From: Shinella sp.
GTDB taxonomy: Bacteria > Pseudomonadota > Alphaproteobacteria > Rhizobiales > Rhizobiaceae
DNA: 64,000 nucleotides
Assembly: GCA_003248775.1 (NCBI GenBank)
Contig: QFQX01000009.1
Coordinates: forward strand, 62,001 to 126,000
Reading direction: 5' to 3'
Part shown: positions 1 to 10,400 of the stretch, piece by piece
Position numbering within the stretch: the first letter of the stretch is position 1
Layout of the letters: every line of letters starts with the position of its first letter
Translations under genes and position numbers: made by a program
Notes under the pieces: generated by a model
Seen by the model: the letters and a program-made list of their open reading frames with translations, nothing else
What the model was told of the DNA's origin: nothing
Databases searched by the model: none

Positions 1-516
1 ATCTGGGCCAACACCTGGTTCGACCCGGGCAAGGAAGCAGACGCCGCCAAGGCTCTCATCGACCAGGGCGTCGACATCCTGACCCAGCACACCGACACCA
101 CCGCTCCCATGCAGGTTGCGCAGGAGCGCGGCATCAAGGCCTTCGGCCAGGCTTCAGACATGATCGCCGCCGGCCCGAACACCCAGCTGACCGCCATCAA
201 GGACACCTGGGCCGCCTATTATATCAAGCGCACGCAGGAACTTCTCGACGGCACCTGGAAGTCGCAGCAGAGCTGGGACGGCCTGAAGGACGGCATCCTG
301 ACCATGGCGCCCTACACCAACATGCCTGACGACGTGAAGGCGCTTGCAGAAGCGACCGAAGCCAAGATCAAGTCCGGCGAACTGCATCCGTTCACCGGCC
401 CGGTCAACAAGCAGGACGGCTCGGCGTGGCTGAAGGAAGGCGAGAAGGCTGACGACGGCACGCTGCTCGGCATGAACTTCTACGTCGAAGGCGTAGACGA
501 CAAGCTGCCGCAATAA
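1..516 (+). CDS. BMP-family ABC transporter substrate-binding protein, C-terminal part
   Basis: This open frame runs from the first base of the window to a TAA at 514-516, so it is the C-terminal 171 residues of a protein that begins upstream. The segments DILTQHTDTTAPMQ, ASDMIAAGPN and YTNMPDDVKA match the C-terminal half of periplasmic basic membrane protein (BMP/Med) binding proteins, which deliver nucleosides or related ligands to an ABC importer. The exact ligand cannot be read from this fragment. It is the last gene of its transcription unit, because a strong terminator follows at once. The signal peptide and ligand-binding N-lobe lie outside the window. Confidence 0.85.
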   Translation: MWANTWFDPGKEADAAKALIDQGVDILTQHTDTTAPMQVAQERGIKAFGQASDMIAAGPNTQLTAIKDTWAAYYIKRTQELLDGTWKSQQSWDGLKDGILTMAPYTNMPDDVKALAEATEAKIKSGELHPFTGPVNKQDGSAWLKEGEKADDGTLLGMNFYVEGVDDKLPQ

Positions 517-540
517 TTTCAGGCCGCAATGATTTTTGAA

Positions 541-571
541 AAGGGCGCCGTCCTGCGGCGCCCTTTTTGTT
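541..571 (+). terminator. Rho-independent terminator after the BMP binding-protein gene
   Basis: A perfect 10-bp stem (AAGGGCGCCG at 541-550 with CGGCGCCCTT at 556-565) closes a 5-base loop and runs into a T-rich tract. It lies 24 bases after the stop codon of the binding-protein gene and separates it from glmU. Confidence 0.9.
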
Positions 572-649
572 CTTTGTTCCGGTGAAGCGTTGCTGCTATG
601 TACCGGGCCGAACAACAGTTTCCTGAATCGGAACCAAGCCGGAGCAATC

Positions 650-2011
650 ATGAGCCGCAGCTGTCTCGCCGTCATTCTCGCCGCAGGCGAAAGCACCCGC
701 ATGAAGTCCTCGATGTCGAAGGTGCTGCATCCGGTCGCCGGCAGGCCGATGATCGCCCATGTGATGGCCACCATCGCGACCTCGGGCATATCGGATGTCG
801 CCATTGTAGTCGGCCGCGACGCGGAAAAGGTCACAAAAGCCGCCAGCGTCGAAGGTCTCGAGGTCACTCCCTTCGTACAGACGGAACGGCTCGGCACCGG
901 TCATGCGGTTCTCGCAGCGCGCGAGGCGATTGCCCGCGGCTATGACGATATTCTCGTCGCCTACGGCGATGTGCCGCTGATCACCGCAGGACCGCTGATC
1001 GCGGCGCGGGAAGCGCTGGCGAAGGGCAACGACATCGCCGTCATCGGCTTCCATACGGACAAGCCGACCGGCTACGGTCGTTTGCTCGTCGAAAATGGCG
1101 AACTCGTCGCCATCCGCGAGGAGAAGGATGCGAGTGACGAAGAGCGCGCCGTCACCTGGTGCAATAGCGGCCTGATGGCGATCGATGGCCGCAAGGCGCT
1201 GGATCTGCTCTCCCGCATCGGCAACGCCAACGTCAAGGGCGAGTATTACCTGACCGACCTCGTCGAAATCGCCCGCTCGTTCGGCGGTCGTGCCGTTGCT
1301 GTCGATGCTCCGGAAGCGGAACTGACCGGCTGCAACAATCGCGCGGAACTCGCGGCCATCGAACGTCTGTGGCAGGATCGCCGCCGACACGAACTGATGA
1401 TCTCCGGCGTTTCGATGATCGCACCGGAAACGGTTTTCCTCTCCCATGACACGGTGATCGGGCAGGATGCGCTGATCGAGCCGAACGTCGTCTTCGGCCC
1501 CGGCGTGGTGATCGAAGGGGGCGCGGTGATCCATGCCTTTTCGCACATAGAGGGCGCCCATGTGGCGGCCGGCGCCACCGTCGGTCCGTTTGCGCGCCTG
1601 CGGCCGGGCGCCAATCTGGCGGAAGGCTCCAAGGTCGGAAATTTCTGCGAGGTGAAGAAGGCCGAGATCGGCAAAGGCGCCAAGGTCAATCACCTGACCT
1701 ATATCGGCGACGCGACGATTGGCGCGGACGCCAATATCGGGGCAGGCACTATTACCTGCAATTACGACGGCATCAACAAGCACGAGACCCATATCGGGGA
1801 GCGCGCGTTCATCGGTTCCAACTCGTCGCTGGTGGCACCCGTATCCGTTGGAGACGGTGCGTTCGTCGCCTCGGGCAGTGTCATTACGCAGGATGTTCCG
1901 GCCGACGCGCTGGCGCTCGGTCGTGCCCGGCAGGAAATCAAGTCGGAACGCGCCAAAGTCATCCGCGAGCGCAATCAGGCACTGAAGGCTGCCCGCAGCA
2001 GCAAATCCTGA
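650..2011 (+). CDS. glmU: Bifunctional UDP-N-acetylglucosamine pyrophosphorylase / glucosamine-1-phosphate N-acetyltransferase
   Basis: GlmU makes UDP-GlcNAc from glucosamine-1-phosphate by acetyl transfer and then uridyl transfer, for peptidoglycan and lipopolysaccharide. The 453-residue product has the usual length. Its N-terminal nucleotidyltransferase domain opens with LAAGESTRMKS, a variant of the LAAGxGTRM loop. From about residue 250 the C-terminal part is a left-handed beta-helix of hexapeptide repeats with the family segment AGTITCNYDG. The ATG at 650 is chosen because GGAG sits 6-9 bases upstream and the nucleotidyltransferase motif starts within ten residues; upstream in-frame codons would add a tail inside the terminator. 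glmS follows 109 bases later, so two successive steps of amino-sugar synthesis are together. Confidence 0.96.
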   Translation: MSRSCLAVILAAGESTRMKSSMSKVLHPVAGRPMIAHVMATIATSGISDVAIVVGRDAEKVTKAASVEGLEVTPFVQTERLGTGHAVLAAREAIARGYDDILVAYGDVPLITAGPLIAAREALAKGNDIAVIGFHTDKPTGYGRLLVENGELVAIREEKDASDEERAVTWCNSGLMAIDGRKALDLLSRIGNANVKGEYYLTDLVEIARSFGGRAVAVDAPEAELTGCNNRAELAAIERLWQDRRRHELMISGVSMIAPETVFLSHDTVIGQDALIEPNVVFGPGVVIEGGAVIHAFSHIEGAHVAAGATVGPFARLRPGANLAEGSKVGNFCEVKKAEIGKGAKVNHLTYIGDATIGADANIGAGTITCNYDGINKHETHIGERAFIGSNSSLVAPVSVGDGAFVASGSVITQDVPADALALGRARQEIKSERAKVIRERNQALKAARSSKS

Positions 2012-2120
2012 ATGCTGCGGTTGCGTAACGCAGCGAAACTGAATGTGACCGCCGGTCCGATTGCGGAAATCGCGAAAAGCGATAGGACTGGCGCACGAGT
2101 TCACCCAGACGGAGAAATCT

Positions 2121-3947
2121 ATGTGCGGTATTGTCGGTATTGTCGGTAACCAGCCGGTTGCAGAACGTCTGGTCGATGCGCTGAAGCGGCTCGAATATCG
2201 CGGCTACGATTCCGCAGGTGTCGCCACGATCGAAAAGGGCGTGATGGATCGCCGGCGGGCCGAGGGCAAGCTTTTCAACCTCGAAAAGAAGCTCGACAGC
2301 GAACCGCTCGCCGGCACCATTGGCATCGCCCACACTCGCTGGGCGACTCATGGCGTGCCGAACGAGACCAATGCCCACCCGCATTTCGTCGGTGGCGTCG
2401 CGGTCGTGCATAACGGAATCATCGAGAACTTCTCCGAACTCAAGGACGAACTGATCGCCGACGGCGCGGTTTTCACCACCCAGACCGACACGGAGGTCGT
2501 CGCCCAGCTGATCGCCAAGTATCGCCGGCAGGGTCTCGACAACCGCGCGGCGATGCTAGCCATGCTGAACCACGTCACCGGCGCCTATGCGCTGGTGGTG
2601 ATGTTCGCCGACGATCCCGATACCATCATGGCTGCTCGCTTCGGGCCTCCGCTTGCGATCGGCTTCGGCAAGGGCGAAATGTTCCTCGGCTCGGACGCTA
2701 TCGCGCTTGCTCCGTTCACCAACGAGATCGCCTATCTGGTCGATGGCGACTGCGCGATCCTGCACAAGGACAGCGCCGAGATCATCGATTTCGCCGGCAA
2801 TCCGGTCGAGCGCCCGCACCAGATTTCGCAGGCGACCGCCTTCGTCGTCGACAAGGGCAACCACCGCCATTTCATGGAAAAGGAAATCTACGAACAGCCG
2901 GAAGTGATCTCCCACGCGCTTTCGAACTATGTCGATTTCCACGGCCACACCGTAAAGCCTGTTGATGCGGCCATCGACTTCAAGTCGCTGCGCGGGCTAG
3001 CCGTTTCGGCATGCGGCACTGCCTATCTCTCCGGCCTCGTCGGCAAGTACTGGTTCGAGCGTTATGCCCGGTTGCCGGTCGAGATCGATGTCGCCTCGGA
3101 ATTCCGCTACCGGGAAATGCCGCTCTACAAAGATCAGGCAGCGCTGTTCATCTCGCAGTCCGGCGAAACCGCAGATACGCTCGCTTCTCTGCGCTATTGC
3201 CATGAGCACGGCCTGAAGATCGGCGCGATCGTCAACGTCAAGGAATCGACCATCGCCCGGGAATCCGATGCGATCTTCCCGATTCTCGCCGGCCCGGAAA
3301 TCGGCGTTGCCTCCACCAAGGCCTTCACCTGCCAGCTCGCGGTGCTCGCCTCGCTTGCGATCGCCGCCGGCAAGGCACGCGGCACCATTACGCCAGAGGA
3401 AGAAAAGCAGCTGGTCAAGAGCCTCGCAGAGATGCCGCGCATCATGAGCCAGGTGCTGAACAGCATCCAGCCGCAGATGGAAAGCCTCGCCCGCGATCTG
3501 TCGAAGTTCAAGGACGTGCTTTATCTCGGCCGCGGAACGAGTTTCCCGCTTGCCATGGAAGGCGCGTTGAAGCTCAAGGAAATCTCCTACATCCACGCCG
3601 AAGGCTATGCGGCCGGCGAACTCAAGCATGGCCCGATCGCGCTAATCGACGAAAACATGCCGGTGATCGTGATTGCGCCTTACGACCGCTTCTTCGAGAA
3701 GACGGTTTCGAACATGCAGGAAGTGGCGGCCCGCGGCGGCCGGATCATCTTCATCACCGACGAGAAGGGGGCTGCCGCCTCCAAGCTCGAGACCATGGCG
3801 ACCATTGTGCTGCCCAACGTCGCGGAGATCATCTCGCCGATGGTGTTCGCCCTGCCGATTCAGTTGCTCGCCTATCACACGGCAGTCTTCATGGGCACGG
3901 ACGTCGACCAGCCGCGCAACCTCGCCAAGTCGGTCACGGTGGAATGA
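2121..3947 (+). CDS. glmS: Glutamine--fructose-6-phosphate aminotransferase (isomerizing)
   Basis: GlmS converts fructose-6-phosphate and glutamine to glucosamine-6-phosphate, the entry to amino-sugar synthesis. The 608-residue product starts MCGIVGIVG, so Cys2 is the glutaminase nucleophile once Met1 is removed. The N-terminal class II glutamine amidotransferase domain spans about residues 1-220 and includes HTRWATHG. Two SIS sugar-isomerase domains follow, with SQSGETADT in the first, and the C-terminus ends DQPRNLAKSVTVE as in the family. The ATG at 2121 is fixed by the need for Cys2 and by GGAG at 2111-2114. No glmS ribozyme-like leader is seen in the short 109-base gap after glmU. Confidence 0.97.
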   Translation: MCGIVGIVGNQPVAERLVDALKRLEYRGYDSAGVATIEKGVMDRRRAEGKLFNLEKKLDSEPLAGTIGIAHTRWATHGVPNETNAHPHFVGGVAVVHNGIIENFSELKDELIADGAVFTTQTDTEVVAQLIAKYRRQGLDNRAAMLAMLNHVTGAYALVVMFADDPDTIMAARFGPPLAIGFGKGEMFLGSDAIALAPFTNEIAYLVDGDCAILHKDSAEIIDFAGNPVERPHQISQATAFVVDKGNHRHFMEKEIYEQPEVISHALSNYVDFHGHTVKPVDAAIDFKSLRGLAVSACGTAYLSGLVGKYWFERYARLPVEIDVASEFRYREMPLYKDQAALFISQSGETADTLASLRYCHEHGLKIGAIVNVKESTIARESDAIFPILAGPEIGVASTKAFTCQLAVLASLAIAAGKARGTITPEEEKQLVKSLAEMPRIMSQVLNSIQPQMESLARDLSKFKDVLYLGRGTSFPLAMEGALKLKEISYIHAEGYAAGELKHGPIALIDENMPVIVIAPYDRFFEKTVSNMQEVAARGGRIIFITDEKGAAASKLETMATIVLPNVAEIISPMVFALPIQLLAYHTAVFMGTDVDQPRNLAKSVTVE

Positions 3948-4172
3948 TCATCCGGGACGAGGCAGCAGGTGACGAAACCGCGATAGGGCCGTCACCGCTG
4001 CTGCCTTTGCCGACCACGCTTTGCGCCGGAGAAAGCGGCCGGTCCGTCCCTGAAAGTGGGGGCGCTTCACCGGACTATTTACCGGCATTGCCCTTGCATG
4101 GTCCGGTACCCTCCGGCATTGTCGCCTTCCATCCGGGGTTTTACGGCGACGCAACATAGACGCAAGCGAGCG

Positions 4173-4859
4173 ATGAACGAGATTTCCGACCGTATATCCG
4201 TCGCAACGCGGCTCAGAAACAACTTCCTGACCGGCCTCATCATCTGCGCGCCGGTGACGATTACCATCTGGCTGACATGGACCTTCATTCACTGGGCCGA
4301 CAGCTGGGTAAAGCCGTATATCCCCGAGCGCTACAATCCCGAAAGCTACCTGAAATTTGCGGTGCCGGGGCTTGGCCTGCTGATCGCGCTGGTGGTCATC
4401 ACGCTGATCGGCTTTCTCGGCAAGAACCTGATCGGCCGGTCGATCGTCGATTTCGGGGAGCAGATCTTCCACCGCACACCACTGGTCCGCACGGTCTACA
4501 AGAGCGTCAAGCAGATCTTCGAGAGCGTGCTGAAGGATCAGTCCTCCTCCTTCAAGAAGGTCGGCCTGATCGAGTTTCCAAGCCCGGGCATGTGGGCGCT
4601 CGTGTTCATTGCAACCGATGCCCAGGGAGAAATCGCCGCGAAGCTGAACGAGGACGGCGTGGAGATGGTCGCCGTATTCCTGCCGCCGACGCCCGTGCCG
4701 ACTGCCGGCTTCCTGATGTTCGTGCCACGAGACCGGATCAAGATACTGGACATGACACCGGAAGAGGGAGCCAAGCTGCTGATTTCGGGTGGTCTCGTGA
4801 TACCGGACTGGCCAACGCCAAAGGATAGCGCCCCAAAGGTCTCTAAACCGGTGGCCTGA
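4173..4859 (+). CDS. DUF502 family inner-membrane protein
   Basis: The 228-residue protein has two hydrophobic segments near its N-terminus (about residues 15-38 and 62-85) followed by a soluble part containing RTPLVRTVYKSVKQI and FIATDAQGE, the signature of DUF502 proteins found widely in Proteobacteria. Members are integral membrane proteins without an established biochemical role. The ATG at 4173 starts just before the first membrane segment. The gene is convergent with recG, and a shared inverted repeat spans both stop codons. The 225 bases between glmS and this gene hold no gene that I can support. Confidence 0.85.
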   Translation: MNEISDRISVATRLRNNFLTGLIICAPVTITIWLTWTFIHWADSWVKPYIPERYNPESYLKFAVPGLGLLIALVVITLIGFLGKNLIGRSIVDFGEQIFHRTPLVRTVYKSVKQIFESVLKDQSSSFKKVGLIEFPSPGMWALVFIATDAQGEIAAKLNEDGVEMVAVFLPPTPVPTAGFLMFVPRDRIKILDMTPEEGAKLLISGGLVIPDWPTPKDSAPKVSKPVA

Positions 4860-4889
4860 TACCTGAGTTGCAACACTCTCAGTATATCA
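4857..4889. terminator. Inverted repeat between the convergent DUF502 gene and recG
   Basis: TGATA-C-CTGAG (4857-4867) pairs with CTCAG-TA-TATCA (4878-4889), giving a 10-bp interrupted stem that contains the stop codons of both converging genes. It is a likely bidirectional terminator, though without a clear T tract. Confidence 0.5.
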
Positions 4890-6992
4890 TCCTGCTCGCA
4901 AGAACCTGATCGCTTCGTCTCGCCGGTGCAGGTAGAGCAGGGTCCTCACGGCCTGACCGCGCTCGGAGGTGAGGTCCGGGTCGCGCTCCAGCAAATAGCT
5001 CGCGTCCTTGCGGGCGATTTCCAGAAGATCGGCATGGGCCTCGAGGCTGGCGATCTTGAAGCCGGGCGTTCCGGACTGGCGGGTACCGAGCAGTTCGCCT
5101 TCGCCACGCAATTTCAGATCCTCTTCCGCGATGAGGAAGCCATCCTCGCTGTCGCGCAGCACGGAAAGGCGGGCGCGGCCGTTTTCCGAGAGTGGTCCCT
5201 TGTAGAGCAGGATGCAGGTCGATGCCTCGTCGCCACGGCCGACGCGACCGCGAAGCTGATGCAGCTGCGCCAGGCCGAAACGCTCGGCATGCTCGATCAC
5301 CATGATCGTCGCATCGGGCACGTCGACGCCCACTTCGACCACGGTGGTCGCGACCAGCAGGCGGGTTTCGCCCGACTTGAAGGCGAGCATCGCCGCGTCT
5401 TTTTCCGGGCCGCTCATGCGGCCATGGACGAGGCCGATGGGCGCGCGGATGGCTTTAGACAGCACCGCATGGCGCTCCTCGGCCGACATCAGGTCTGAGA
5501 CATCAGATTCCTCGACCAGCGGGCAGATCCAGTAGGCTTTCTTGCCATCTGCAATGGCGGCGCGGAGCCGGTCGACAATCTCGCCGGTGCGTTCGCTCGA
5601 TACGGTCACCGTCTGGATCGGCTTGCGGCCAGCGGGTTTTTCCGTGAGCTTGGACACATCCATGTCACCGAAGGCGGCCAGCACCAGTGTGCGCGGGATC
5701 GGCGTTGCCGTCATTACCAGCATGTGGGGCGAGATGCCCTTGGCGGTCAGCCGCAGTCGCTGGTGCACGCCAAAGCGATGCTGTTCGTCCACGACCGCCA
5801 GCATGAGGTTCTTGTAGCTGACCGTGTCCTGAAAGAGCGCATGGGTGCCGATGACGATCTGGGCTTCGCCCGAGGCAATGCGTTCGGTGATCGCGTCGCG
5901 TTCGCGGCCTTTGGTGCGTCCGGTCAGAACTTCGATGCGCAGACCAGCGGCCGCGCCGAATTTCGAGATCGTCGCATAATGCTGGCGGGCGAGGATTTCC
6001 GTCGGGGCCATCAGCACCGCCTGTCCGCCGCTTTCGACCACAGCCGCCATGGCGAGTAGAGCAACCAGCGTCTTTCCGGCGCCGACATCGCCCTGCAGGA
6101 GACGCAGCATGCGGGTATCGGACCCCATGTCCTTCAGCACATCGGCGATCGCTTCCGTCTGGCTGCGGGTCGGAGAAAAGGGCAGCGAGGACAAGATCTT
6201 CGACGACAGTTCTCCGCTTGGACGGACCGGCGTGCCGGGTACCTTGCGCAGGCGCTGGCGGACGAGCGCGAGCGATACCTGGCCTGCGAGAAATTCGTCA
6301 TAGGCAAGCCGCCGACGGGCAGGCGCCTGCGGATCGATGTCGGCCGCATCGCGCGGATGATGCAACTGGCGGAAGCTTTCCCTCGGCGTCGGGAAGGACT
6401 GCTTGACGGTCAAGGCGGAATCCGCCCATTCCGGCAGGTCCGGAACGCGCTCCAGCGCATGCTCCACCGCCTTGCGCAGCACCTTGGGCGACAGGCCGGC
6501 CGTCAGCGGATAGACCGGCTCGACGAGCGGCAGGTTTTCCGCCTCGCTCGCCTTCATCATCACATCGGGATGCACCATGGAGGGACGACCGTTGAACCAG
6601 TCTATCTTCCCGGAGACGATGACCTCCTCATCGATCGGTAGCGCCTTTTCCAGCCAGTTGCCCTTGGCGCGGAAGAAGGTCAGCGCCAGTTCGCCCGTCG
6701 GATCGTGCAGGAACACGCGATAAGGCATGTTCGACTTGCCGGGAGGCGGCGGCTGGTGCCGGTCGACGCGGCCAGTGACGGTGACGATCGCGCCTTGCGG
6801 CGCAAGCGCGATGCCGGGCTGGTTGCGGCGGTCGATCAGCCGATGGGGCGCAAGGAACAGCAGATCCACGACGCGCGCATCCTCGGCGTCCTCCCTGCCG
6901 AGCAGGCTCGCCAGCAATTGCGCGAGCTTGGGCCCGACGCCGGAAAGCGAAGCAACGGAGGAGAACAGGGGATCGAGAATAGCCGGCCGCAT
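4887..6992 (-). CDS. recG: ATP-dependent DNA helicase RecG
   Basis: RecG is a superfamily 2 translocase that reverses stalled replication forks and moves Holliday junctions. The 701-residue product has an N-terminal wedge/OB domain (about residues 1-230, including VTVTGRVD), Walker A GDVGAGKT, DEQHRFG in place of a DEAD box, the TATPIPRT motif III region, and the C-terminal TRG-type segment (QLRGRVGRG) found in RecG and Mfd. The start at 6992 (MRPAILDPLFSS) matches the rhizobial family; a longer in-frame start exists but would add a basic, unconserved tail. It is transcribed divergently from sdhE-mfd. Confidence 0.96.
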   Translation of the reverse strand: MRPAILDPLFSSVASLSGVGPKLAQLLASLLGREDAEDARVVDLLFLAPHRLIDRRNQPGIALAPQGAIVTVTGRVDRHQPPPPGKSNMPYRVFLHDPTGELALTFFRAKGNWLEKALPIDEEVIVSGKIDWFNGRPSMVHPDVMMKASEAENLPLVEPVYPLTAGLSPKVLRKAVEHALERVPDLPEWADSALTVKQSFPTPRESFRQLHHPRDAADIDPQAPARRRLAYDEFLAGQVSLALVRQRLRKVPGTPVRPSGELSSKILSSLPFSPTRSQTEAIADVLKDMGSDTRMLRLLQGDVGAGKTLVALLAMAAVVESGGQAVLMAPTEILARQHYATISKFGAAAGLRIEVLTGRTKGRERDAITERIASGEAQIVIGTHALFQDTVSYKNLMLAVVDEQHRFGVHQRLRLTAKGISPHMLVMTATPIPRTLVLAAFGDMDVSKLTEKPAGRKPIQTVTVSSERTGEIVDRLRAAIADGKKAYWICPLVEESDVSDLMSAEERHAVLSKAIRAPIGLVHGRMSGPEKDAAMLAFKSGETRLLVATTVVEVGVDVPDATIMVIEHAERFGLAQLHQLRGRVGRGDEASTCILLYKGPLSENGRARLSVLRDSEDGFLIAEEDLKLRGEGELLGTRQSGTPGFKIASLEAHADLLEIARKDASYLLERDPDLTSERGQAVRTLLYLHRRDEAIRFLRAG

Positions 6993-7090
6993 GATGGGCG
7001 CCAAAATGGCCCGATAATTACCACCTTGGCAAGGCTGACATTTCCCGATCGAGCGGCTATAGAGGCGCATCAACAGGAAGGTGTTTCGAC

Positions 7091-7408
7091 ATGACAGGAT
7101 TGATCCTCAGCAGTGCCGATCTCGATCCGCGCCGCCGGCGCATTCTGTTTCGCTGCTGGCATCGGGGCATTCGCGAGATGGACCTGATGCTCGGACAGTT
7201 CGCGGAAGCGGAAATCGGCACGATGGACGAGGCGACGCTTGACGAGCTGGAGCTCATCATGGCCGAGGAAGATCAGGACCTGATCAAGTGGATCACGGAA
7301 GCGGCTCCCGTACCGGATCATCTGAAGACCCCGCTCTTCGAGCGCATCATGGCCTGTCGCCCCGATTTCTCACCCGTCACCATGGACACCGCCGGACGCC
7401 CGGAATGA
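7091..7408 (+). CDS. sdhE: Succinate dehydrogenase FAD assembly factor SdhE
   Basis: A 105-residue protein of the SdhE/Sdh5 (DUF339) family, which promotes covalent flavinylation of succinate dehydrogenase subunit A. The diagnostic RGIREMDLMLG segment at about residues 25-35 carries the conserved RGxxE motif. The small helical domain ends near residue 85, after which the tail diverges. It overlaps mfd by four bases (ATGA at 7405-7408), so the two are probably translationally coupled. This pairing occurs beside recG in other Rhizobiaceae. Confidence 0.92.
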   Translation: MTGLILSSADLDPRRRRILFRCWHRGIREMDLMLGQFAEAEIGTMDEATLDELELIMAEEDQDLIKWITEAAPVPDHLKTPLFERIMACRPDFSPVTMDTAGRPE

Positions 7409-10400
7409 TCTCGCTTCTCGATGCCAAGACGATCGCTGCCGCCAAGGCCGGGCTGACGATCTCACATGTGCCGGATGGCATGGTCGCGTTTCTGATCGCC
7501 GAGATTGCCCGGCAGGGACAACCGGTCGCCTACGTGTTGTCGGACGGCCAGCGCATGGCCGATATCGAGCAGATGCTCGGCTTTGCCGCACCGGACATCC
7601 CGGTTCTGACACTGCCTGCCTGGGACTGTCTTCCCTATGACCGCGTATCGCCATCGGCCGATGTCTCGGCCCGACGTCTCGCCGCATTGTCCGGGCTGAT
7701 CGCGCATTCGAAGAAACCACATCCGGCCATCGTGCTGGTCACCGTCAACGCCATGCTGCAAAAGCTTGCGCCAGCGGATGTGATCGAGAGCCTCGCCTTT
7801 TCGGCCAGACCCGGCAATCAGGTGCGGATGGACGATATCGCCGCAAGGCTCGAGCGCAATGGTTTCGACCGGGTGCCGACCGTGCGCGAGGTCGGCGAAT
7901 TCGCCGTCCGCGGTGGTATTCTCGACGTTTTCGTACCGGGCTCGGAGGAGCCGGTCCGCCTCGATTTCTTCGGAGATACGCTGGAAAGCATCCGCTTCTT
8001 CGATCCGGCCAGCCAGCGCACCACGGGGCAGGCGCGCTCCCTCGATCTCAACCCGATGAGCGAGGTGACGCTGACGCCGGAAAGCATCAGCCGTTTCCGC
8101 AAGAACTACCTTTCGCTGTTTGGCGCGGCCACCCGCGACGACGCGCTTTATTCGGCCGTATCCGAGGGACGCCGCTACGCCGGCATGGAACACTGGCTGC
8201 CGCTGTTCCACGATCATCTGGAAACGGTGTTCGACTATCTCCGCGGCTTCCGCATCGTCACGGACCATACGGTGAAGGAAGCGGCGGAGGAACGCGCCAA
8301 GCTGATCCGCGACTATTACGAGGCGCGACTGAATTCCGGCACGCCCGGCAAGGGACATCTGGGACAGGGCACGCCCTACAAGCCCGTTCCGCCAGAAAGA
8401 CTCTATCTCGGCGCCGGCGAATTCGCCCGCACGCTGGACGCTCACGAACCGCTGCGGCTCACGCCCTTTGCCGAACACGATGGCGAATCCCGCCGGGTGA
8501 TCGAGCTGCCGGCGCGGCCGGGTCCACGATGGGCGAAGAATGCGGTCGAGGCCGGCGAGGGCGACGGGCAGACGCGCACCAACGTGTTCGATCAGGCGGT
8601 GAAATACATCGCCGACAAGCGGGCCTCTGGCTCAAGGGTGCTGATTACGGGCTGGTCCGAAGGCTCGCTCGACCGCCTGCTGCAGGTGCTTGCCGAACAC
8701 GGGCTTGCCAATCTCAAGCAGATCACAGCCCTCAAGGACATCGATGGCCTGAAAAAGGGCGAGGCTGCAACGGCCGTTCTCAGCCTGGAAGGCGGCTTCG
8801 AAGCCGGTGATCTCGTCGTCGTCGGCGAACAGGATATTCTCGGCGACCGTATGGTGCGCCGCTCCAAGCGGCGCAAGCGCGCCGCCGACTTCATTTCGGA
8901 AGTGGCGGGCCTCGACGAAGGCTCCATCGTGGTTCACGCCGAGCACGGCATCGGCCGCTTCGTCGGCCTTCGCACCATCGAGGCCGTCGGCGCTCCTCAT
9001 GCCTGCCTCGAGCTGCAATATGCCGACGACGCCAAGCTGTTCCTGCCGGTCGAAAACATCGATCTTCTGTCGCGATACGGCTCCGAGGCGAGCGATGCTC
9101 AGCTCGACAAGCTGGGAGGCGGCGCATGGCAGATGCGCAAGGCCAAGCTCAAGAAGCGGCTGCTCGACATGGCAGGCGCACTGATCCGGGTCGCCGCCGA
9201 ACGCATGACCCGGACCGCTCCGGTGCTGACGACACAGGAAGGCCTCTACGACGAATTTGCCGCCCGTTTCCCCTATGACGAGACGGAAGACCAGCTGAAC
9301 GCCATCGAAGCGGTGCGCGGCGATCTCGGCGCCGGCCGGCCGATGGACCGGCTGGTCTGCGGCGATGTCGGATTCGGCAAGACCGAGGTGGCGCTGCGCG
9401 CCGCCTTCGTCGCCGCGATGAACGGCATTCAGGTCGCTGTCGTGGTGCCGACGACGCTTCTTGCCCGCCAGCATTTCAAGACCTTCTCCGAGCGCTTCCG
9501 CGGGCTGCCGATCCGGGTGCAGCAGGCATCCCGTCTGGTCGGCACGAAGGAACTGAACCTCGTCAAGAAGGAGGTCGCGGAAGGCAAGACCGATGTCGTG
9601 GTCGGCACCCATGCGCTGCTCGGCGCGGGCATTCAGTTCGCCAATCTCGGCCTGCTGATCATCGACGAGGAACAGCACTTCGGCGTCAAGCACAAGGAGC
9701 GGCTGAAGGAACTGAAGTCCGACGTCCATGTGCTGACACTGTCTGCAACGCCGATCCCGCGCACCCTGCAGCTTGCCATGACCGGCGTGCGCGAGCTTTC
9801 GCTGATCACCACGCCGCCGGTCGACCGCATGGCGGTGCGCACCTTCATCTCGCCCTTCGATCCGCTCGTCATTCGCGAGACGCTGATGCGCGAGCATTAT
9901 CGCGGCGGCCAGAGTTTCTATGTTTGCCCGCGGCTTGCCGATCTTGCCGATATCCAGGCGTTCCTGCAATCCGACGTGCCGGAACTGAAGGTCGCCATCG
10001 CCCATGGCCAGATGCCGGCGAGCGAACTCGAAGACATCATGAATGCCTTCTATGACGGCAAGTACGACGTGCTGCTGTCGACCACCATCGTCGAATCCGG
10101 TCTCGATGTGCCGACCGCCAATACGCTGATCGTGCATCGCGCCGACATGTTCGGGCTGGCACAGCTCTATCAGTTGCGCGGTCGCGTCGGACGCTCCAAG
10201 GTGCGCGCCTTCGCGCTGCTGACGCTGCCGGTCAACAAGGTGCTGACGACGACGGCCGAAAGACGCCTCAAGGTGCTGCAGTCGCTCGACACGCTGGGTG
10301 CCGGTTTCCAGCTTGCAAGCCACGACCTCGACATCCGCGGTGCGGGCAACCTGCTCGGCGAGGAACAGTCCGGTCATATCAAGGAAGTCGGCTTCGAGCT

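Noticed and set aside
596..2104. A 502-codon minus-strand frame opposite glmU
   Set aside because: It is antisense to a complete GlmU; no ribosome-binding site or protein family is visible.
2012..2120. A glmS ribozyme upstream of glmS
   Set aside because: The 109-base gap is too short and lacks the conserved core; such ribozymes are known mainly from Gram-positive bacteria.
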